44,832 bases of DNA from an uncultured Pelagibacteraceae bacterium (GCA_902561765.1 CACEQR010000003.1:1-44832); one strand, 5' to 3'. Positions 32,987-43,219 are shown, counted from the stretch's first letter. Notes: a model not told the origin generated them from the sequence alone. Program-made: numbers and translations.

Positions 32987-34141
32987 TTATAATTCACTGG
33001 GTAAATGAATGTTAACTTCGGTTCCTTTACCATTAAGATTTTTTATTTCGTAATCACCTCTATGTTGAGAAATTATATGTTTGACAATTGCAAGACCTAA
33101 ACCTGTTCCACCAACTTTCCTGCTCTCTTCAACATCTACTCTATAAAATCTTTCAGTTACCCTGTTAATTTGATCCTCGGGAATTCCAATACCTTGATCA
33201 GATACAGATATTTTAATTCCTTTTGTTATGAGTTTCCCTTTGCTTGGAGAAGCTAATATATTTATAGTTGATTTTTCTTTTGAGTATTTAATAGCATTGT
33301 CTAATAAATTAGAAAAAACTGTTATTAATTTATCTTCATCACCAATAACATCACTTACATTATCTAAATTCATTTCAAGATTAATATTTTTTTCTTTTAA
33401 GCTAGTAAAATGAATATCTTTTACTTTTGTTAATATATTCTTCAAATTAACTGGTTTGTCAGGTCTTATATGCTCCTGGAGTTCAATTCTGCTTAATATT
33501 AATAGATCACTTATTAAATTTTCCATTCTTTTGCTTTGTGAAGAGATTATTTTAAGAAAGTTTATCTTTGCTATTTCGTCATCTTTAGCAGGACCCTCTA
33601 TTGTCTCTATAGCGCCTTTAATTGAAACAAGAGGAGTTTTTAATTCATGGCTAACATTAGCAACAAAGTCAGTTCTAAATTTTTGTGCTTTTGAAATTTC
33701 AGTAAGATCTTTTAAAAATAAAACAACAGAGTCTTTTTCTGTAAAAATTACAGTTGGTCCAGGAATCACATAAATTCTGTAATACTGATATGAAGGCAAA
33801 TTTATTTCTAAATCTAAATTACTAGTTTTTTTTGAAAACTTAACTTCTCTGATTTTTTCATCTAGATTAGGATGCCTTAAAATTGTGCCGAGATGTGTAT
33901 TTAAAATATTTTTACCAAATCTTTTTTCAGCACTTGGATTGACATATTTTATAATATTTAATTTATCTAATGCTATAAATTGATCCTCTAATTCATCTAA
34001 TATAAATGTTTTGCTATCATCCTTTTCATACTTTGAAATAATAATTTTATCATCAGTATTTTTTTTATTTCTGTTTGAAAAAATTATTATTAGTAGAAAT
34101 ATAATTACACAGATTAATAGTATTTCAAAGAGGCCAATCAT
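32987..34141 (-). CDS. phoR: Phosphate regulon sensor histidine kinase PhoR
   Basis: A 384-residue kinase with one N-terminal membrane helix (about 4-22), a cytoplasmic PAS domain (about 48-150), the dimerisation H-box F-V-A-N-V-S-H-E-L-K-T-P with His165, the N-box NLLDNAIKYS, and the glycine boxes DQGIGIP and GGTGLGLAIVKH. The lack of a periplasmic sensor domain fits PhoR, which reads transporter state through PhoU and Pst. It is unlinked from phoB by the intervening pst genes but in the same orientation. Confidence 0.9.
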   Translation of the reverse strand: MIGLFEILLICVIIFLLIIIFSNRNKKNTDDKIIISKYEKDDSKTFILDELEDQFIALDKLNIIKYVNPSAEKRFGKNILNTHLGTILRHPNLDEKIREVKFSKKTSNLDLEINLPSYQYYRIYVIPGPTVIFTEKDSVVLFLKDLTEISKAQKFRTDFVANVSHELKTPLVSIKGAIETIEGPAKDDEIAKINFLKIISSQSKRMENLISDLLILSRIELQEHIRPDKPVNLKNILTKVKDIHFTSLKEKNINLEMNLDNVSDVIGDEDKLITVFSNLLDNAIKYSKEKSTINILASPSKGKLITKGIKISVSDQGIGIPEDQINRVTERFYRVDVEESRKVGGTGLGLAIVKHIISQHRGDYEIKNLNGKGTEVNIHLPSEL

Positions 34142-34212
34142 GATGTTTTAAAAGTTAAGTATATAATTAACATATTAAAAATTTAATATGCAATTATTTA
34201 AATTTTAGTTAC

Positions 34213-35217
34213 TTAATTAGGGTAGATATTATTAATAAAAATTTCTGCGGTTTTATCCCAAGTAAAGTTTTTAGAGTATTCTAGGCACTTTTCTCTTTCA
34301 ACTTTTAGAGCTTTCATTGCGGATTTTTCTAAATCCTCATCTAAACAATTAATTTCACTATCTTTGAAAATATCTTTAGGACCAGGAACAGGAAATGCTG
34401 CAACTGGTGTACCACAACTGAGGGATTCACATATTACAATTGCAAACGTATCTGTTTTGCTTGGAAAGACAAAAACATCAGATGATGTAAAATATGAAGC
34501 TAATTCACCATTAGTTTTTTCACCCAAGAAGTGAGCATCTGGAAATTCTTTTTTTAACTTTTCAATATCTGGTCCTTTACCAACAAGAAGTTTTGTTCCT
34601 TCTAATTTTAGATTTAAAAAAGCACGAATATTTTTTTCAATAGCCACTCGACCTACATATATCCATATAGGCCTTTTATATTCTAAATTGATTTTTTTTG
34701 GATTTTTAAACGATCCATGATCAGCACCTCTTGTCCAAACAACCATTTTACTTTCATCTACTCCAATTTGAATTAGTTCTTTTTTCATAGATTCGGTTGT
34801 AACCAAAATTTTTTCTGCTTTGTTATGAAAGTTGCTTAGGAATTTCTGTGATAATTTTTCAGGAACCCAAGGTAAATATAATTTCATATATTTATCAAAT
34901 CTTGTGTGAAAACTTGTGGTAAACTTTAGATTATTTTTAAGACAATATCTTCTTGCCATAAATCCTAAAGGACCTTCGGTAGCTATATGTATGGCTGAAG
35001 GATTTATTTTTTTTATTAAATGGCTTACTCTTGGCCAAATATTCACAGAAAGTCTTATTTCATTATATTTAGGCATAGGCACAGTGAAGAAAAGTTGGGG
35101 ATTTAAATACTCAACTTCGTGACCCATTGCTTCAAGTTTTTTTCCTGTTTCATTTAAAGTTCTTACCACACCATTTACTTGTGGAAAATAAGCGTCTGTT
35201 ACAATTAATATTTTCAT
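34213..35217 (-). CDS. agt: Lipid glycosyltransferase Agt-like (GT4)
   Basis: A 334-residue GT-B fold glycosyltransferase of family 4. It starts with KILIVTDAYFPQVNGVVRTL, has IYVGRVAIEKNI near residue 192, and ends with the donor-binding PSKTDTFAIVICESLSCGTPVAA near residue 254. This type adds glucose or glucuronate to diacylglycerol. Its start codon overlaps the plcP stop by one base, the arrangement described for SAR11 and other marine heterotrophs that replace phospholipids by glycolipids when phosphate is short. The sugar donor is not readable from sequence. Confidence 0.85.
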   Translation of the reverse strand: MKILIVTDAYFPQVNGVVRTLNETGKKLEAMGHEVEYLNPQLFFTVPMPKYNEIRLSVNIWPRVSHLIKKINPSAIHIATEGPLGFMARRYCLKNNLKFTTSFHTRFDKYMKLYLPWVPEKLSQKFLSNFHNKAEKILVTTESMKKELIQIGVDESKMVVWTRGADHGSFKNPKKINLEYKRPIWIYVGRVAIEKNIRAFLNLKLEGTKLLVGKGPDIEKLKKEFPDAHFLGEKTNGELASYFTSSDVFVFPSKTDTFAIVICESLSCGTPVAAFPVPGPKDIFKDSEINCLDEDLEKSAMKALKVEREKCLEYSKNFTWDKTAEIFINNIYPN

Positions 35218-36035
35218 TATGATGCCTTTTTCAGACCTGGAGTTTCAATTACTTCTTTATCTGAATTATTACGACTATCTGAAAATTCTTCTCTTAATTT
35301 ATCCCAATAAATTATTTCAAACGTTCCATCAAAGTTTTCAACTAAAGCAGTACAAGACTCAACCCAGTCTCCACAATTTAAATAATTAACACCATCATAA
35401 TTTTCATTTTGGGCATGATGAATATGCCCACAGATTATTCCATCAAATTTTTTTTTCTTTCCATATTCTGCAATTGTTTTTTCGTATTCTCCCATATATT
35501 TAACTGCATTTTTTACCTTATATTTAAGAAATTTTGCTAAAGACCACTGGCCTTTACCTCTTAGACGTCTAAAAAAGTTAATCACTACATTTAATTTCAA
35601 TAGCATTTCATAGGCTATTGCGCCTAACTTCGACAACCATTTGGCATATCTCATAACACCATCCCAAGCATCACCGTGAACAACTAAATATTTTTTATTT
35701 AAAACAGACTGATGAATTACTCTATTGATCATTTTTATCTGTCCAAAATGCATAGGAATAAATTTTCGAAACACTTCATCATGATTACCTATAACGTAGT
35801 AAACTTCTGTTCCATGTCTTGCTTTTCTTAATATTTTTTGAATTACGTCATTATGTTCTTGTGGCCAATAAAAATTTTTTTGAAGTGCCCAAACATCTAT
35901 TATATCGCCTACACAGTAAAGTTTTTCTGATCTTGTATTTTTAAAAAATTCAAGCAATTTATTTGCTTGGCAACCTTTAGTACCAAGATGCACATCTGAA
36001 ATGAATATACTTTTGTATTTTAATATAGGTTTCAT
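35217..36035 (-). CDS. plcP: PlcP phospholipase C, LpxH-like metallophosphoesterase
   Basis: A 272-residue calcineurin-type phosphoesterase. The metal motifs are S-D-V-H-L-G (D14, H16), G-D-I-I-D-V-W (D44), G-N-H-D-E (N84-D86), VHGDAWDG near residue 118, and GHIHHA near residue 206. It resembles UDP-diacylglucosamine hydrolase LpxH, but a location directly before agt and beside pst/phoR matches PlcP, which removes phosphorylated head groups from phospholipids to give diacylglycerol and release phosphate. Annotators may call this gene lpxH. It runs divergently from the lipid kinase. Confidence 0.87.
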   Translation of the reverse strand: MKPILKYKSIFISDVHLGTKGCQANKLLEFFKNTRSEKLYCVGDIIDVWALQKNFYWPQEHNDVIQKILRKARHGTEVYYVIGNHDEVFRKFIPMHFGQIKMINRVIHQSVLNKKYLVVHGDAWDGVMRYAKWLSKLGAIAYEMLLKLNVVINFFRRLRGKGQWSLAKFLKYKVKNAVKYMGEYEKTIAEYGKKKKFDGIICGHIHHAQNENYDGVNYLNCGDWVESCTALVENFDGTFEIIYWDKLREEFSDSRNNSDKEVIETPGLKKAS

Positions 36036-36074
36036 TTAATCCTTTTTTTTTAATTCAATTTTCACTAGAATCGT

Positions 36075-36103
36075 TTAATTCTTTGTGCCATAGTAATGTT
36101 AAG
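36075..36103 (-). promoter_or_regulatory. Weak Pho-box candidate between plcP and the lipid kinase
   Basis: On the minus strand CTTAACA and TATGGCA lie 11 bases apart, with a poorer third unit GAATTAA. The spacing fits PhoB, but only the first heptamer resembles the pstS ones. It sits 40-68 bases before plcP. Confidence 0.25.
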
Positions 36104-36121
36104 GAAATATTAAAATTTATT

Positions 36122-37009
36122 ATGAAATATTGCATTATTTACAACAAAAACGCTTCCTCTGGCAGAAAATCTAAATTTATAAAAAAAATTTCTGATGAAC
36201 TTTCTAAGTATAACGATGTTTCTTTTTTTGAAACTGAGAGCGTGGATAAAGCAGAGGCAGTATTTAAAAATATTTCTAAGTTAAATATAGATAGACTTGT
36301 AGTTGCTGGAGGCGATGGTTCAGTATCATTTGCAATAAACAAACTTATTAAAAATAATTTTGTTCCAAAAAAAGATTTTGCTATTGGTTATATACCAGCT
36401 GGAACTGCTAATTTACTTCAAGCTGAACTAAATATGAGTAAAAAAATAAGTAAAATTGTTCAAATTTTACAATCAAACAATTTAAAACAAACTAATTTAG
36501 TAAAAATCAATAATGATTATTTTATTTTAATGGCAGGTATAGGTTGGGATGCAACGATAGTCCATTCAATTAATAGTTCTCTAAAAAAAATGTTAGGTAA
36601 AATTATTTTTGGATATAAAGGATTGCAAAAATTTTTGTTAATGAAAAATCAAAAATTAAAAGTTAACATAGATGGTCAAAATCATATAGCTGACTGGGTG
36701 TTATGTTCTAATACCAATTATTATGCGGGTCACTACAAAATTAATAAAACAAATATATTTGATAACAAAATTATTACTTATGTATTCAAAGACCTTACAA
36801 GAATAAAAATACTTTATTATATTTATTTGATTATTTTTTTTGGAGATTTATCGAAGTCTACGAGTGTTATAACATCTTATTCCAGTGAGCTAAAAATTGA
36901 TGGACAAGGGAAAAAAATTCCAATTCAAATTGATGGTGATAAATATCAATATTGTGATAACGTAGAATTAAGGAAATCAGGAAAATATTTTAACATATTA
37001 ACAGCATAA
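36122..37009 (+). CDS. Diacylglycerol kinase-like lipid kinase (DagK/YegS family)
   Basis: A 295-residue protein of the DAGKc catalytic family. I take ATG 36122 as start since MKYCIIYNKNASSG is the family's first strand; a TTG at 36083 would add 13 unrelated residues. Key blocks are GGDGSVSFAIN near residue 63, the nucleotide loop, and YIPAGTANLLQAEL near residue 91. These kinases phosphorylate diacylglycerol or sphingoid lipids. Divergent from plcP, it may return diacylglycerol to phosphatidate when phosphate comes back. Substrate is inferred from the neighbourhood. Confidence 0.82.
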   Translation: MKYCIIYNKNASSGRKSKFIKKISDELSKYNDVSFFETESVDKAEAVFKNISKLNIDRLVVAGGDGSVSFAINKLIKNNFVPKKDFAIGYIPAGTANLLQAELNMSKKISKIVQILQSNNLKQTNLVKINNDYFILMAGIGWDATIVHSINSSLKKMLGKIIFGYKGLQKFLLMKNQKLKVNIDGQNHIADWVLCSNTNYYAGHYKINKTNIFDNKIITYVFKDLTRIKILYYIYLIIFFGDLSKSTSVITSYSSELKIDGQGKKIPIQIDGDKYQYCDNVELRKSGKYFNILTA

Positions 37010-37086
37010 CTTTTAAATAAGAGAATTTATCAAAAAATCATTTTACTAAGATATTTAATTTAAATATAATTATTATAAAATTACAC

Positions 37087-37093
37087 AGGAGGT
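37087..37093 (+). promoter_or_regulatory. Very strong ribosome-binding site of the lysine-rich mini-gene
   Basis: AGGAGGT, a near-perfect anti-16S match, lies 4 bases before ATG 37098. It is the best such site in this window, where most genes have weak ones, so the small gene is likely real and well translated. Confidence 0.85.
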
Positions 37094-37097
37094 CATT

Positions 37098-37307
37098 ATG
37101 AGTAAAAAGTTAAAGAAAAATGAAAAAAGAAAAAAAAAGGTTATCAAGTTAATAGAAAAACTTAAAAATAAGATCAATTTAAAAGAAAAAAAATTATCTA
37201 AAATTAATATTAAAATTGCAAGTATTGAAAAAAGAGTTGCTGAAAAAAAAAACAAAAAACTAGCTAAAAAGAAGACTATCGAGAGTTCCGCATCTGTAAA
37301 TAATTAA
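37098..37307 (+). CDS. Lysine-rich coiled-coil mini-protein, unknown function
   Basis: A 69-residue protein in which 25 residues are lysine. The pattern of Ile/Leu every three to four residues (VIKLIEKLKNKINLKEKKLSK and on) predicts one long basic helix or coiled coil across about residues 12-55, with a Ser-rich tail. It has its own strong ribosome-binding site and a terminator right after it, so it seems to be a separate single-gene unit. A nucleic-acid or ribosome-associated role is plausible from charge alone; I recognise no family. Confidence 0.75.
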   Translation: MSKKLKKNEKRKKKVIKLIEKLKNKINLKEKKLSKINIKIASIEKRVAEKKNKKLAKKKTIESSASVNN

Positions 37308-37319
37308 TTTCTAAATCTT

Positions 37320-37352
37320 CTTTCCCCTTTTTGTAATTAAAAAAGGGGAAAG
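37320..37352 (+). terminator. 13-bp perfect hairpin after the mini-gene
   Basis: CTTTCCCCTTTTT pairs exactly with AAAAAGGGGAAAG around a 7-base loop, beginning 12 bases past the stop codon. It is a stable structure but lacks a long T-run after the right arm, so it may act as a 3' RNA-stability element as well as a terminator. The remaining gap to 37472 holds no convincing gene. Confidence 0.65.
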
Positions 37353-37472
37353 TAGTTAATCAACAAAATTTTAAAATTAAGGGGAAATAAAGATGTTTTA
37401 TAATTTAAAATTTTATTAGAATTTTATAATTAATGTTGATGACAAAAATATTTATAGATTATTACAATTTAA

Positions 37473-38681
37473 TTAAAGTTTATTTGCTCTACCATAAATG
37501 TCTTGATATCTAACAATATCAGTCTCTTTTAGAATTGAACCAACTTGAGCTTCCATAATTTTTACAGGTTTTTTTCCAGGATTTTGTATTCTATGAATTG
37601 CTCCTAATGGAATGAAAATATGTTCATTGGGTTTTTTATTAATGATATTTTTATTTAAAGTTATTCGTGGATTACCTTTGGTAACCAACCAATGTTCTGC
37701 TCTGTGATGATGTTTTTGAAGACTTAATATACCTTTAGGTTTTACTGATAATTCTTTAATTAAAAACTCTTTTCCCTCAAATAAATTTAAATAACTCCCC
37801 CATGGTCTATAAAAAACATTCTTTTTCTTAAAGTGTTTTCTTTTATTTTTATCATATATCTTAAGTATTTCTTTCCAACTACCAAGATCAGACCAAGGTA
37901 TATCTAGTTTAATAGCATTAATTTTATTTGTTTTCTCAAGTATTGCATAATCAAAAGATTTCTCGATTGATTTTTCAAAAGCTCTTTTATTTAAGTAGTA
38001 AGTATTATTTTTATATTTGCCTTTTTTAATAGCCTCAACACAACTTTTGTACGTTTTATTTTGATATTTTTTAAAGTTATTGATTATTGAGTCTTTTCTT
38101 AAATAAAACATGCCAGAATTCCAGTAACCTTTTTTCTTAATTACTTCTTTTGCTTTTGATAATTTTGGTTTTTCAATAAATTTTGTAACTTTATTTATAG
38201 ATTTAATTTTTTTAGTTAAAAAATATCCATATTCACTAGATGGGTTTGTAGGTTTTATTCCAAAAATAAATAAATTTTGATTATCTAAGTTTGATTTATT
38301 TTTTAAAAGGGATTTATTTAAAATATTAGACCTTTCAATAAAATGATCTGCTGCGAAAAACATTAATGGTTGCTCTAATGAAATATCTTTTATTAATGCA
38401 GACGCTAATATTGCTGGTGCGGTATTTTTTTTTGCTGGTTCTAGAACTATTTTAAACTTTTTTATTTTACTTTTTTTTAAAGCTAATTTGACTTGCTTTA
38501 AGTATTTTAAATTTGTGCTGATTATAGGAAAATCAAAAATAGGTTTATTTACCCTTTCTAAAGTTTTTTGAATTAAACTCCATCCGCCAAAATCAATAAA
38601 TTGTTTTGCTTGATGATTTTTTTTATCTGGCCAAAGTCTTGTTCCTGCGCCACCACAAAGTATTACAGGTCTAATTTTCAT
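37473..38681 (-). CDS. manC: Mannose-1-phosphate guanylyltransferase / mannose-6-phosphate isomerase
   Basis: A 402-residue protein with an N-terminal nucleotidyltransferase domain (RPVILCGGAGTRLWP near residue 4, FIEKPKLSKAKE near residue 167) and a C-terminal cupin isomerase domain (YRPWGSYLNLFEGKEFLIKELSV near residue 291, HHHRAEHWLVTKG near residue 321). It makes GDP-mannose, a precursor for surface polysaccharides. It is shorter than the common 470-residue bifunctional form. Its start overlaps the ilvD stop by one base, but metabolism gives no link to it. Confidence 0.88.
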   Translation of the reverse strand: MKIRPVILCGGAGTRLWPDKKNHQAKQFIDFGGWSLIQKTLERVNKPIFDFPIISTNLKYLKQVKLALKKSKIKKFKIVLEPAKKNTAPAILASALIKDISLEQPLMFFAADHFIERSNILNKSLLKNKSNLDNQNLFIFGIKPTNPSSEYGYFLTKKIKSINKVTKFIEKPKLSKAKEVIKKKGYWNSGMFYLRKDSIINNFKKYQNKTYKSCVEAIKKGKYKNNTYYLNKRAFEKSIEKSFDYAILEKTNKINAIKLDIPWSDLGSWKEILKIYDKNKRKHFKKKNVFYRPWGSYLNLFEGKEFLIKELSVKPKGILSLQKHHHRAEHWLVTKGNPRITLNKNIINKKPNEHIFIPLGAIHRIQNPGKKPVKIMEAQVGSILKETDIVRYQDIYGRANKL

Positions 38682-40399
38682 TAAATATCAGCGTACGTTC
38701 TAACCTCGTTTTTACCACCCGGATGAGTTGGTGCACCTTTGTAAGCTGGTCCAACAGTTTGTGCATATTTCCACAATGTACCATTACCAAAATTCACTTT
38801 TCTTGGTTTCCATTTTTTACGTCTTGCACTTAATTCCTTCTTTGTAAGCCTTACGTTAATTGTGCCCTTTTTAGCGTCTATGTCGATGATATCCCCATTC
38901 CTTAAAAGGGCTATAGGACCGCCTAAGGAGGCCTCAGGGCCCACATGACCGATACAAAAGCCTCTGGTAGCCCCAGAGAACCTACCGTCTGTAATAAGGG
39001 CTACTTTCTCCCCTTTTCCTTGACCGTAGATTGCTGCAGTTGTTTGAAGCATTTCTCTCATTCCAGGACCTCCTATTGGTCCCTCATATCTAATTATAAT
39101 GATGTCTCCATCTTTGTATTTTCTGTTTATTACTGCTTTATACGCAGACTCTTCATTATCAAAACATCTTGCTCTTCCAGTGAATTGTAATTTTTTCAAA
39201 CCAGCTATTTTTACAATTCCACCTTCTGGAGCTAAATTACCTTTTAATCCAACAACACCCCCTGTTGGAGAAATAGGATTTTTATAAGATCTCATTACTT
39301 TTTGATTTTCTCTAAATTTTACATTTTTTAAATTTTCTCTCATAGTTTTGCCTGTAACCGTCATACAATCACCATGAATGTAACCACCATCCATTAATGT
39401 CTTTAATAACATTGGAACTCCTCCTGCTTCCCACATATCTTTTGCAACATATTTTCCACCAGGTTTTAAATCTGCAAGATAAGGAGTTTTCTTAAATATT
39501 TTTGCAACATCCATTAAATCAAATTTAATTCCAATTTCATTTGCGATAGCTGGCAAGTGTAAACCTGCATTTGTTGATCCACCTGTTGCTGCAACAATTG
39601 TTGCTGCATTTTCGAGAGCTTTTCTTGTTACTATGTCTCTAGGTCTAATATTTTTTGCTAACAAATTCATTACAGCTTTACCGCTGTCTATTGCATATTT
39701 ATTTCTTTCTAAATATGGTGCTGGCGTTCCTGCTGAGAATGGTAAAGCTAATCCTATTGCTTCAGAAACACATGCCATTGTGTTTGCAGTAAATTGTCCA
39801 CCACAAGCACCTGCACTTGGACATGCTTTTAATTCTAATTTTCTTAATGCATGAGCTGTCATTTTTTTTGACGTATATTTTCCAACTCCTTCAAATACAT
39901 CTACAACAGTTACATCTTTTCCATTAAATCTCCCAGGTAGAATTGATCCACCATATATAAATACACTTGGAATGTTTAAACGTACCATCGACATCATTAA
40001 ACCAGGTAATGATTTATCACAGCCCGCTAATCCAACTAATGCATCATAACAATGTCCTCTAACCGTAAGTTCGGTTGAATCTGCTATTACATCTCTTGAT
40101 ATTAATGACGATTTCATCCCTTCATGACCCATCGCAATACCATCAGTTACTGTAATAGTACAAAATTCTCTTGGAGTTCCACCTGAAGCTTTAACTCCTT
40201 TTTTAACTGATTGAGCTTGTTTCATTAAATTTATGTTACAAGGAGCGGCCTCATTCCATGTTGAAACAACACCAACAAATGGTTTTGCTACATCTTTTTC
40301 TGTAAGATCCATTGCATAATAAAAAGATCTTTGAGGGGCTTTATCAGCACCTATTGTTGTGTGTCTACTTGGTAATTTCTTTTTATTAAATTTTTTCAT
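38681..40399 (-). CDS. ilvD: Dihydroxy-acid dehydratase IlvD
   Basis: A 572-residue IlvD/Edd enzyme. Iron-sulfur cysteines are seen in [11 protein letters not shown] near residue 125 and [18 protein letters not shown] near residue 193; [10 protein letters not shown] and the [22 protein letters not shown] block near residue 466 are diagnostic of dihydroxy-acid dehydratase. It makes the 2-oxo acid precursors of valine, isoleucine and leucine. Its start overlaps the valS stop by one base (TAATG), and manC begins at its own end the same way. This points to one coupled transcript valS-ilvD-manC. Confidence 0.95.
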   Translation of the reverse strand: MKKFNKKKLPSRHTTIGADKAPQRSFYYAMDLTEKDVAKPFVGVVSTWNEAAPCNINLMKQAQSVKKGVKASGGTPREFCTITVTDGIAMGHEGMKSSLISRDVIADSTELTVRGHCYDALVGLAGCDKSLPGLMMSMVRLNIPSVFIYGGSILPGRFNGKDVTVVDVFEGVGKYTSKKMTAHALRKLELKACPSAGACGGQFTANTMACVSEAIGLALPFSAGTPAPYLERNKYAIDSGKAVMNLLAKNIRPRDIVTRKALENAATIVAATGGSTNAGLHLPAIANEIGIKFDLMDVAKIFKKTPYLADLKPGGKYVAKDMWEAGGVPMLLKTLMDGGYIHGDCMTVTGKTMRENLKNVKFRENQKVMRSYKNPISPTGGVVGLKGNLAPEGGIVKIAGLKKLQFTGRARCFDNEESAYKAVINRKYKDGDIIIIRYEGPIGGPGMREMLQTTAAIYGQGKGEKVALITDGRFSGATRGFCIGHVGPEASLGGPIALLRNGDIIDIDAKKGTINVRLTKKELSARRKKWKPRKVNFGNGTLWKYAQTVGPAYKGAPTHPGGKNEVRTYADI

Positions 40400-43026
40400 T
40401 ATAAACCTTTAAGAGTTAATTCTATTTTTTTAACATCTTTTTCAAGATTAGCAAAGTTGCTTTTCTCCTGCTCTACTATATTTTGTGGTGCACGATCTAC
40501 AAAGGATTTATTTGATAATCTAACATCAATTTTTTTCATCTCTTCACTAATTTTTGTAATTTTCTTTTCTAATGTTGATTTGATCATATTTAAATCAACA
40601 TCTTCATCAAAATATAATTTAAATAACTCACCACTTATGACTATACTTGCAGAGGGTTTATCTAGATCTTTTTCATGAAAATTTTTAATTCTACCATTTT
40701 TTTTCATTATATTTTCATTAGAAGATAAAAAGTTTTTATATTCTTTGTTTGTATTTTCTGTTGAAATTTCAATAAATGATCCAGGACTTATATTTAATTC
40801 ATTTTTAAATGATCTAATTGATGTAATAAAATTGATAATATTATTTATCTCATCATACGATTTTTTTTCATGATAATCGTCTTCTAGCCAATTAGCATGC
40901 ATCAAGTAATCTTTTCCATCTTTATCTAGCTTATTATTTAACCATATCTCTTCGGTTACAAATGGAATAAATGGATGAAGTATTATTAAAATTTCCTTAA
41001 AAACATATGCTGATGTTTGTCTTAACTCCTTAATATCTTCCTCATTTTCAGAGTTTAAAACGGTTTTGGATAACTCTAAATACCAATCACAAAATGAATG
41101 CCATACAAATTGATAAATAATTTTAGCTGCTTCATCAAATCTATAGTTTTTTAAACTATTTTCCGTATCGTTTTTAACTTTTACAAGCTCAGATAGTATC
41201 CACTTATTGATTGTTAATTTAATATTTTCAGGTTTTTTTACATCACCAAAATCACACTTATTTTGTGATAAAAAATTATTTGCATTCCATATTTTATTTA
41301 AAAAATTTCTATAACCTTTAACTCTATCTTCAGATAATTTTACATCTCGACCTGGCGATGCCATTGATAAAAGAGTAAATCTCAAAGCATCTGCACTATA
41401 TTTCTCAATTAATTCTAATGGATCAATTACATTGCCCTTTGATTTAGACATTTTTTGACCCTTTTCATCTCTAACTAAAGCATGGACATATATATTTTTA
41501 AAAGGTTCCTTATCTAAAAACTGAGTTCCCATCATAATCATTCTTGCAACCCAGAAAAATATGATATCAAAACCAGTAACAAGAACACTAGTTGGATAAA
41601 ACTTTTCAACTTCTGGGGTTTTTTCTGGCCAACCTAAAGTAGCAAATGGCCATAGACCTGATGAAAACCAAGTGTCTAATACATCCTCATCTCTTTTTAA
41701 TTCCACATCTTTTGAATAGAATTCTTTTGCCTGTTTTTTACATTCGTCTTCATTTTCAGCTACAAATATTTTTCCATCAGGTCCGTACCATGCTGGAATT
41801 TGATGTCCCCACCACAGTTGACGAGAAATACACCAAGGCTCAATATTATTCATCCATTGAAAATATGTTTTTGACCAGTTCTCAGGAAAGAATTTAGTTT
41901 TACCATTATTTACTACTTCTTTTGCTTTAATGGCTAAAGTTTTAGCATCAACAAACCATTGTTCTGTTAAATAAGGTTCAATAATAGAATTAGATCTATC
42001 TCCATAAGGAACTTTATTAACTAACTTTTCTATCTTTTCTAAAAATTTTCCTTCTTCAAGATGTTTTAAGATTAATTTTCTTGCTGCAAATCTATCTAAA
42101 CCTTTATATGGGTCAGGTGCATTGTCATTTATTTTTCCATCAGGCGTAAATATATTAATTACTTCTAACTTGTTTCTTATACCTACATCATAGTCATTAA
42201 AATCATGTGCTGGAGTAATTTTTACTGCACCAGTTCCTTGTTCAGGATCAGCATAATCATCTGTTATTATTTTAATTTTTCTATTTGCTAAAGGAATAAT
42301 TACAAACTTCCCTGCTAAATCTTTAAATCTATCATCTTTAGGATTTACAGCTATTGCAGTATCCCCCAACATGGTTTCAGGTCTTGTTGTTGCAATTGTT
42401 ATAAATTTATCAGAATTTTCTATAGGATAATTTATATAATAAAGTTGAGAATTTACTTCACGTTGATCCACTTCTAAATCAGATATTGCTGTTTTTAAAA
42501 CAACGTCCCAATTTACAAGTTTTTTTGCTTTGTAGATTAATTTTTTATTATAAAGATCAACAAATACTTTTATCACTGACTTAGATAAATTTTCATCCAT
42601 TGTAAAGGCATTACGAGACCAATCACAAGAACATCCAAGTTTTTTCAGTTGGTTTATTATAATATCTCCATACTCATTTTTCCATTCCCAAACTTTCTCA
42701 ATAAATTTTTCTCTTCCTAAATCATTTTTTTTAACACCATCTTTAGCAAGTTTTTTTTCAACTAATGCCTGGGTTGCAATACCAGCATGATCTGTTCCTG
42801 GTTGCCATAATGTTTCAAAATTATTCATTCTATGAAATCTAGTTAATACGTCTTGAATAGAATTATTTAAGGCATGACCCATATGAAGGCTTCCAGTTAC
42901 ATTAGGTGGTGGAATTACAATTGAGAATTTTTTACTATTTTCTTTTGGTTTAAAAAGTTCTTTTTTTTCCCAATAGTCATAGATTTTATTCTCTACATTT
43001 TTATGCTCATATTTATCAAAACTCAT
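40399..43026 (-). CDS. valS: Valyl-tRNA synthetase
   Basis: An 875-residue class I synthetase. The HIGH-type motif [18 protein letters not shown] lies near residue 38 and KMSKS ([11 protein letters not shown]) near residue 525; [17 protein letters not shown] near residue 213 and [13 protein letters not shown] near residue 274 belong to the editing domain that clears threonyl errors. The C terminus has a coiled-coil tRNA-binding arm. It charges tRNA-Val and is co-transcribed with ilvD, a valine pathway gene. Confidence 0.97.
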   Translation of the reverse strand: MSFDKYEHKNVENKIYDYWEKKELFKPKENSKKFSIVIPPPNVTGSLHMGHALNNSIQDVLTRFHRMNNFETLWQPGTDHAGIATQALVEKKLAKDGVKKNDLGREKFIEKVWEWKNEYGDIIINQLKKLGCSCDWSRNAFTMDENLSKSVIKVFVDLYNKKLIYKAKKLVNWDVVLKTAISDLEVDQREVNSQLYYINYPIENSDKFITIATTRPETMLGDTAIAVNPKDDRFKDLAGKFVIIPLANRKIKIITDDYADPEQGTGAVKITPAHDFNDYDVGIRNKLEVINIFTPDGKINDNAPDPYKGLDRFAARKLILKHLEEGKFLEKIEKLVNKVPYGDRSNSIIEPYLTEQWFVDAKTLAIKAKEVVNNGKTKFFPENWSKTYFQWMNNIEPWCISRQLWWGHQIPAWYGPDGKIFVAENEDECKKQAKEFYSKDVELKRDEDVLDTWFSSGLWPFATLGWPEKTPEVEKFYPTSVLVTGFDIIFFWVARMIMMGTQFLDKEPFKNIYVHALVRDEKGQKMSKSKGNVIDPLELIEKYSADALRFTLLSMASPGRDVKLSEDRVKGYRNFLNKIWNANNFLSQNKCDFGDVKKPENIKLTINKWILSELVKVKNDTENSLKNYRFDEAAKIIYQFVWHSFCDWYLELSKTVLNSENEEDIKELRQTSAYVFKEILIILHPFIPFVTEEIWLNNKLDKDGKDYLMHANWLEDDYHEKKSYDEINNIINFITSIRSFKNELNISPGSFIEISTENTNKEYKNFLSSNENIMKKNGRIKNFHEKDLDKPSASIVISGELFKLYFDEDVDLNMIKSTLEKKITKISEEMKKIDVRLSNKSFVDRAPQNIVEQEKSNFANLEKDVKKIELTLKGL

Positions 43027-43145
43027 TGATTTGTTTTATAAATTAATCAAATTAATAAACAATAATGAAAATCATTGCTAAATTTATAGACTAATGATCA
43101 AAATGAATTATACAAAGATCGATTAACAAATATTTTATATTTGAT

Positions 43146-43219
43146 GGCAACGTGGCGGAATGGTTACGCAGAGGATTGCAAATCCTTGTATCCCGGTTCG
43201 ATTCCGGGCGTTGCCTCCA
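43146..43219 (+). tRNA. tRNA-Cys (GCA)
   Basis: A full cloverleaf: acceptor GGCAACG pairs with CGTTGCC, the anticodon loop reads GCA between GGATT and AATCC arms, the T arm is CCCGG-TTCGATT-CCGGG, and CCA is encoded at 43217-43219. The D arm has the usual GG. Confidence 0.95.

Noticed and set aside
36083..36121. TTG start extending the lipid kinase
   Set aside because: It adds 13 residues unlike the family; the ATG at 36122 begins at the first conserved strand.
37394..37420. Tiny open frame of eight codons after a GGGGAAATAAAG sequence
   Set aside because: Too short and AT-biased to support as a gene without expression data; kept only as part of the 3' region note.
43027..43145. Possible small RNA between valS and tRNA-Cys
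   Set aside because: Plain AT-rich sequence with no hairpin or conserved element visible; most simply the valS and tRNA promoter region.
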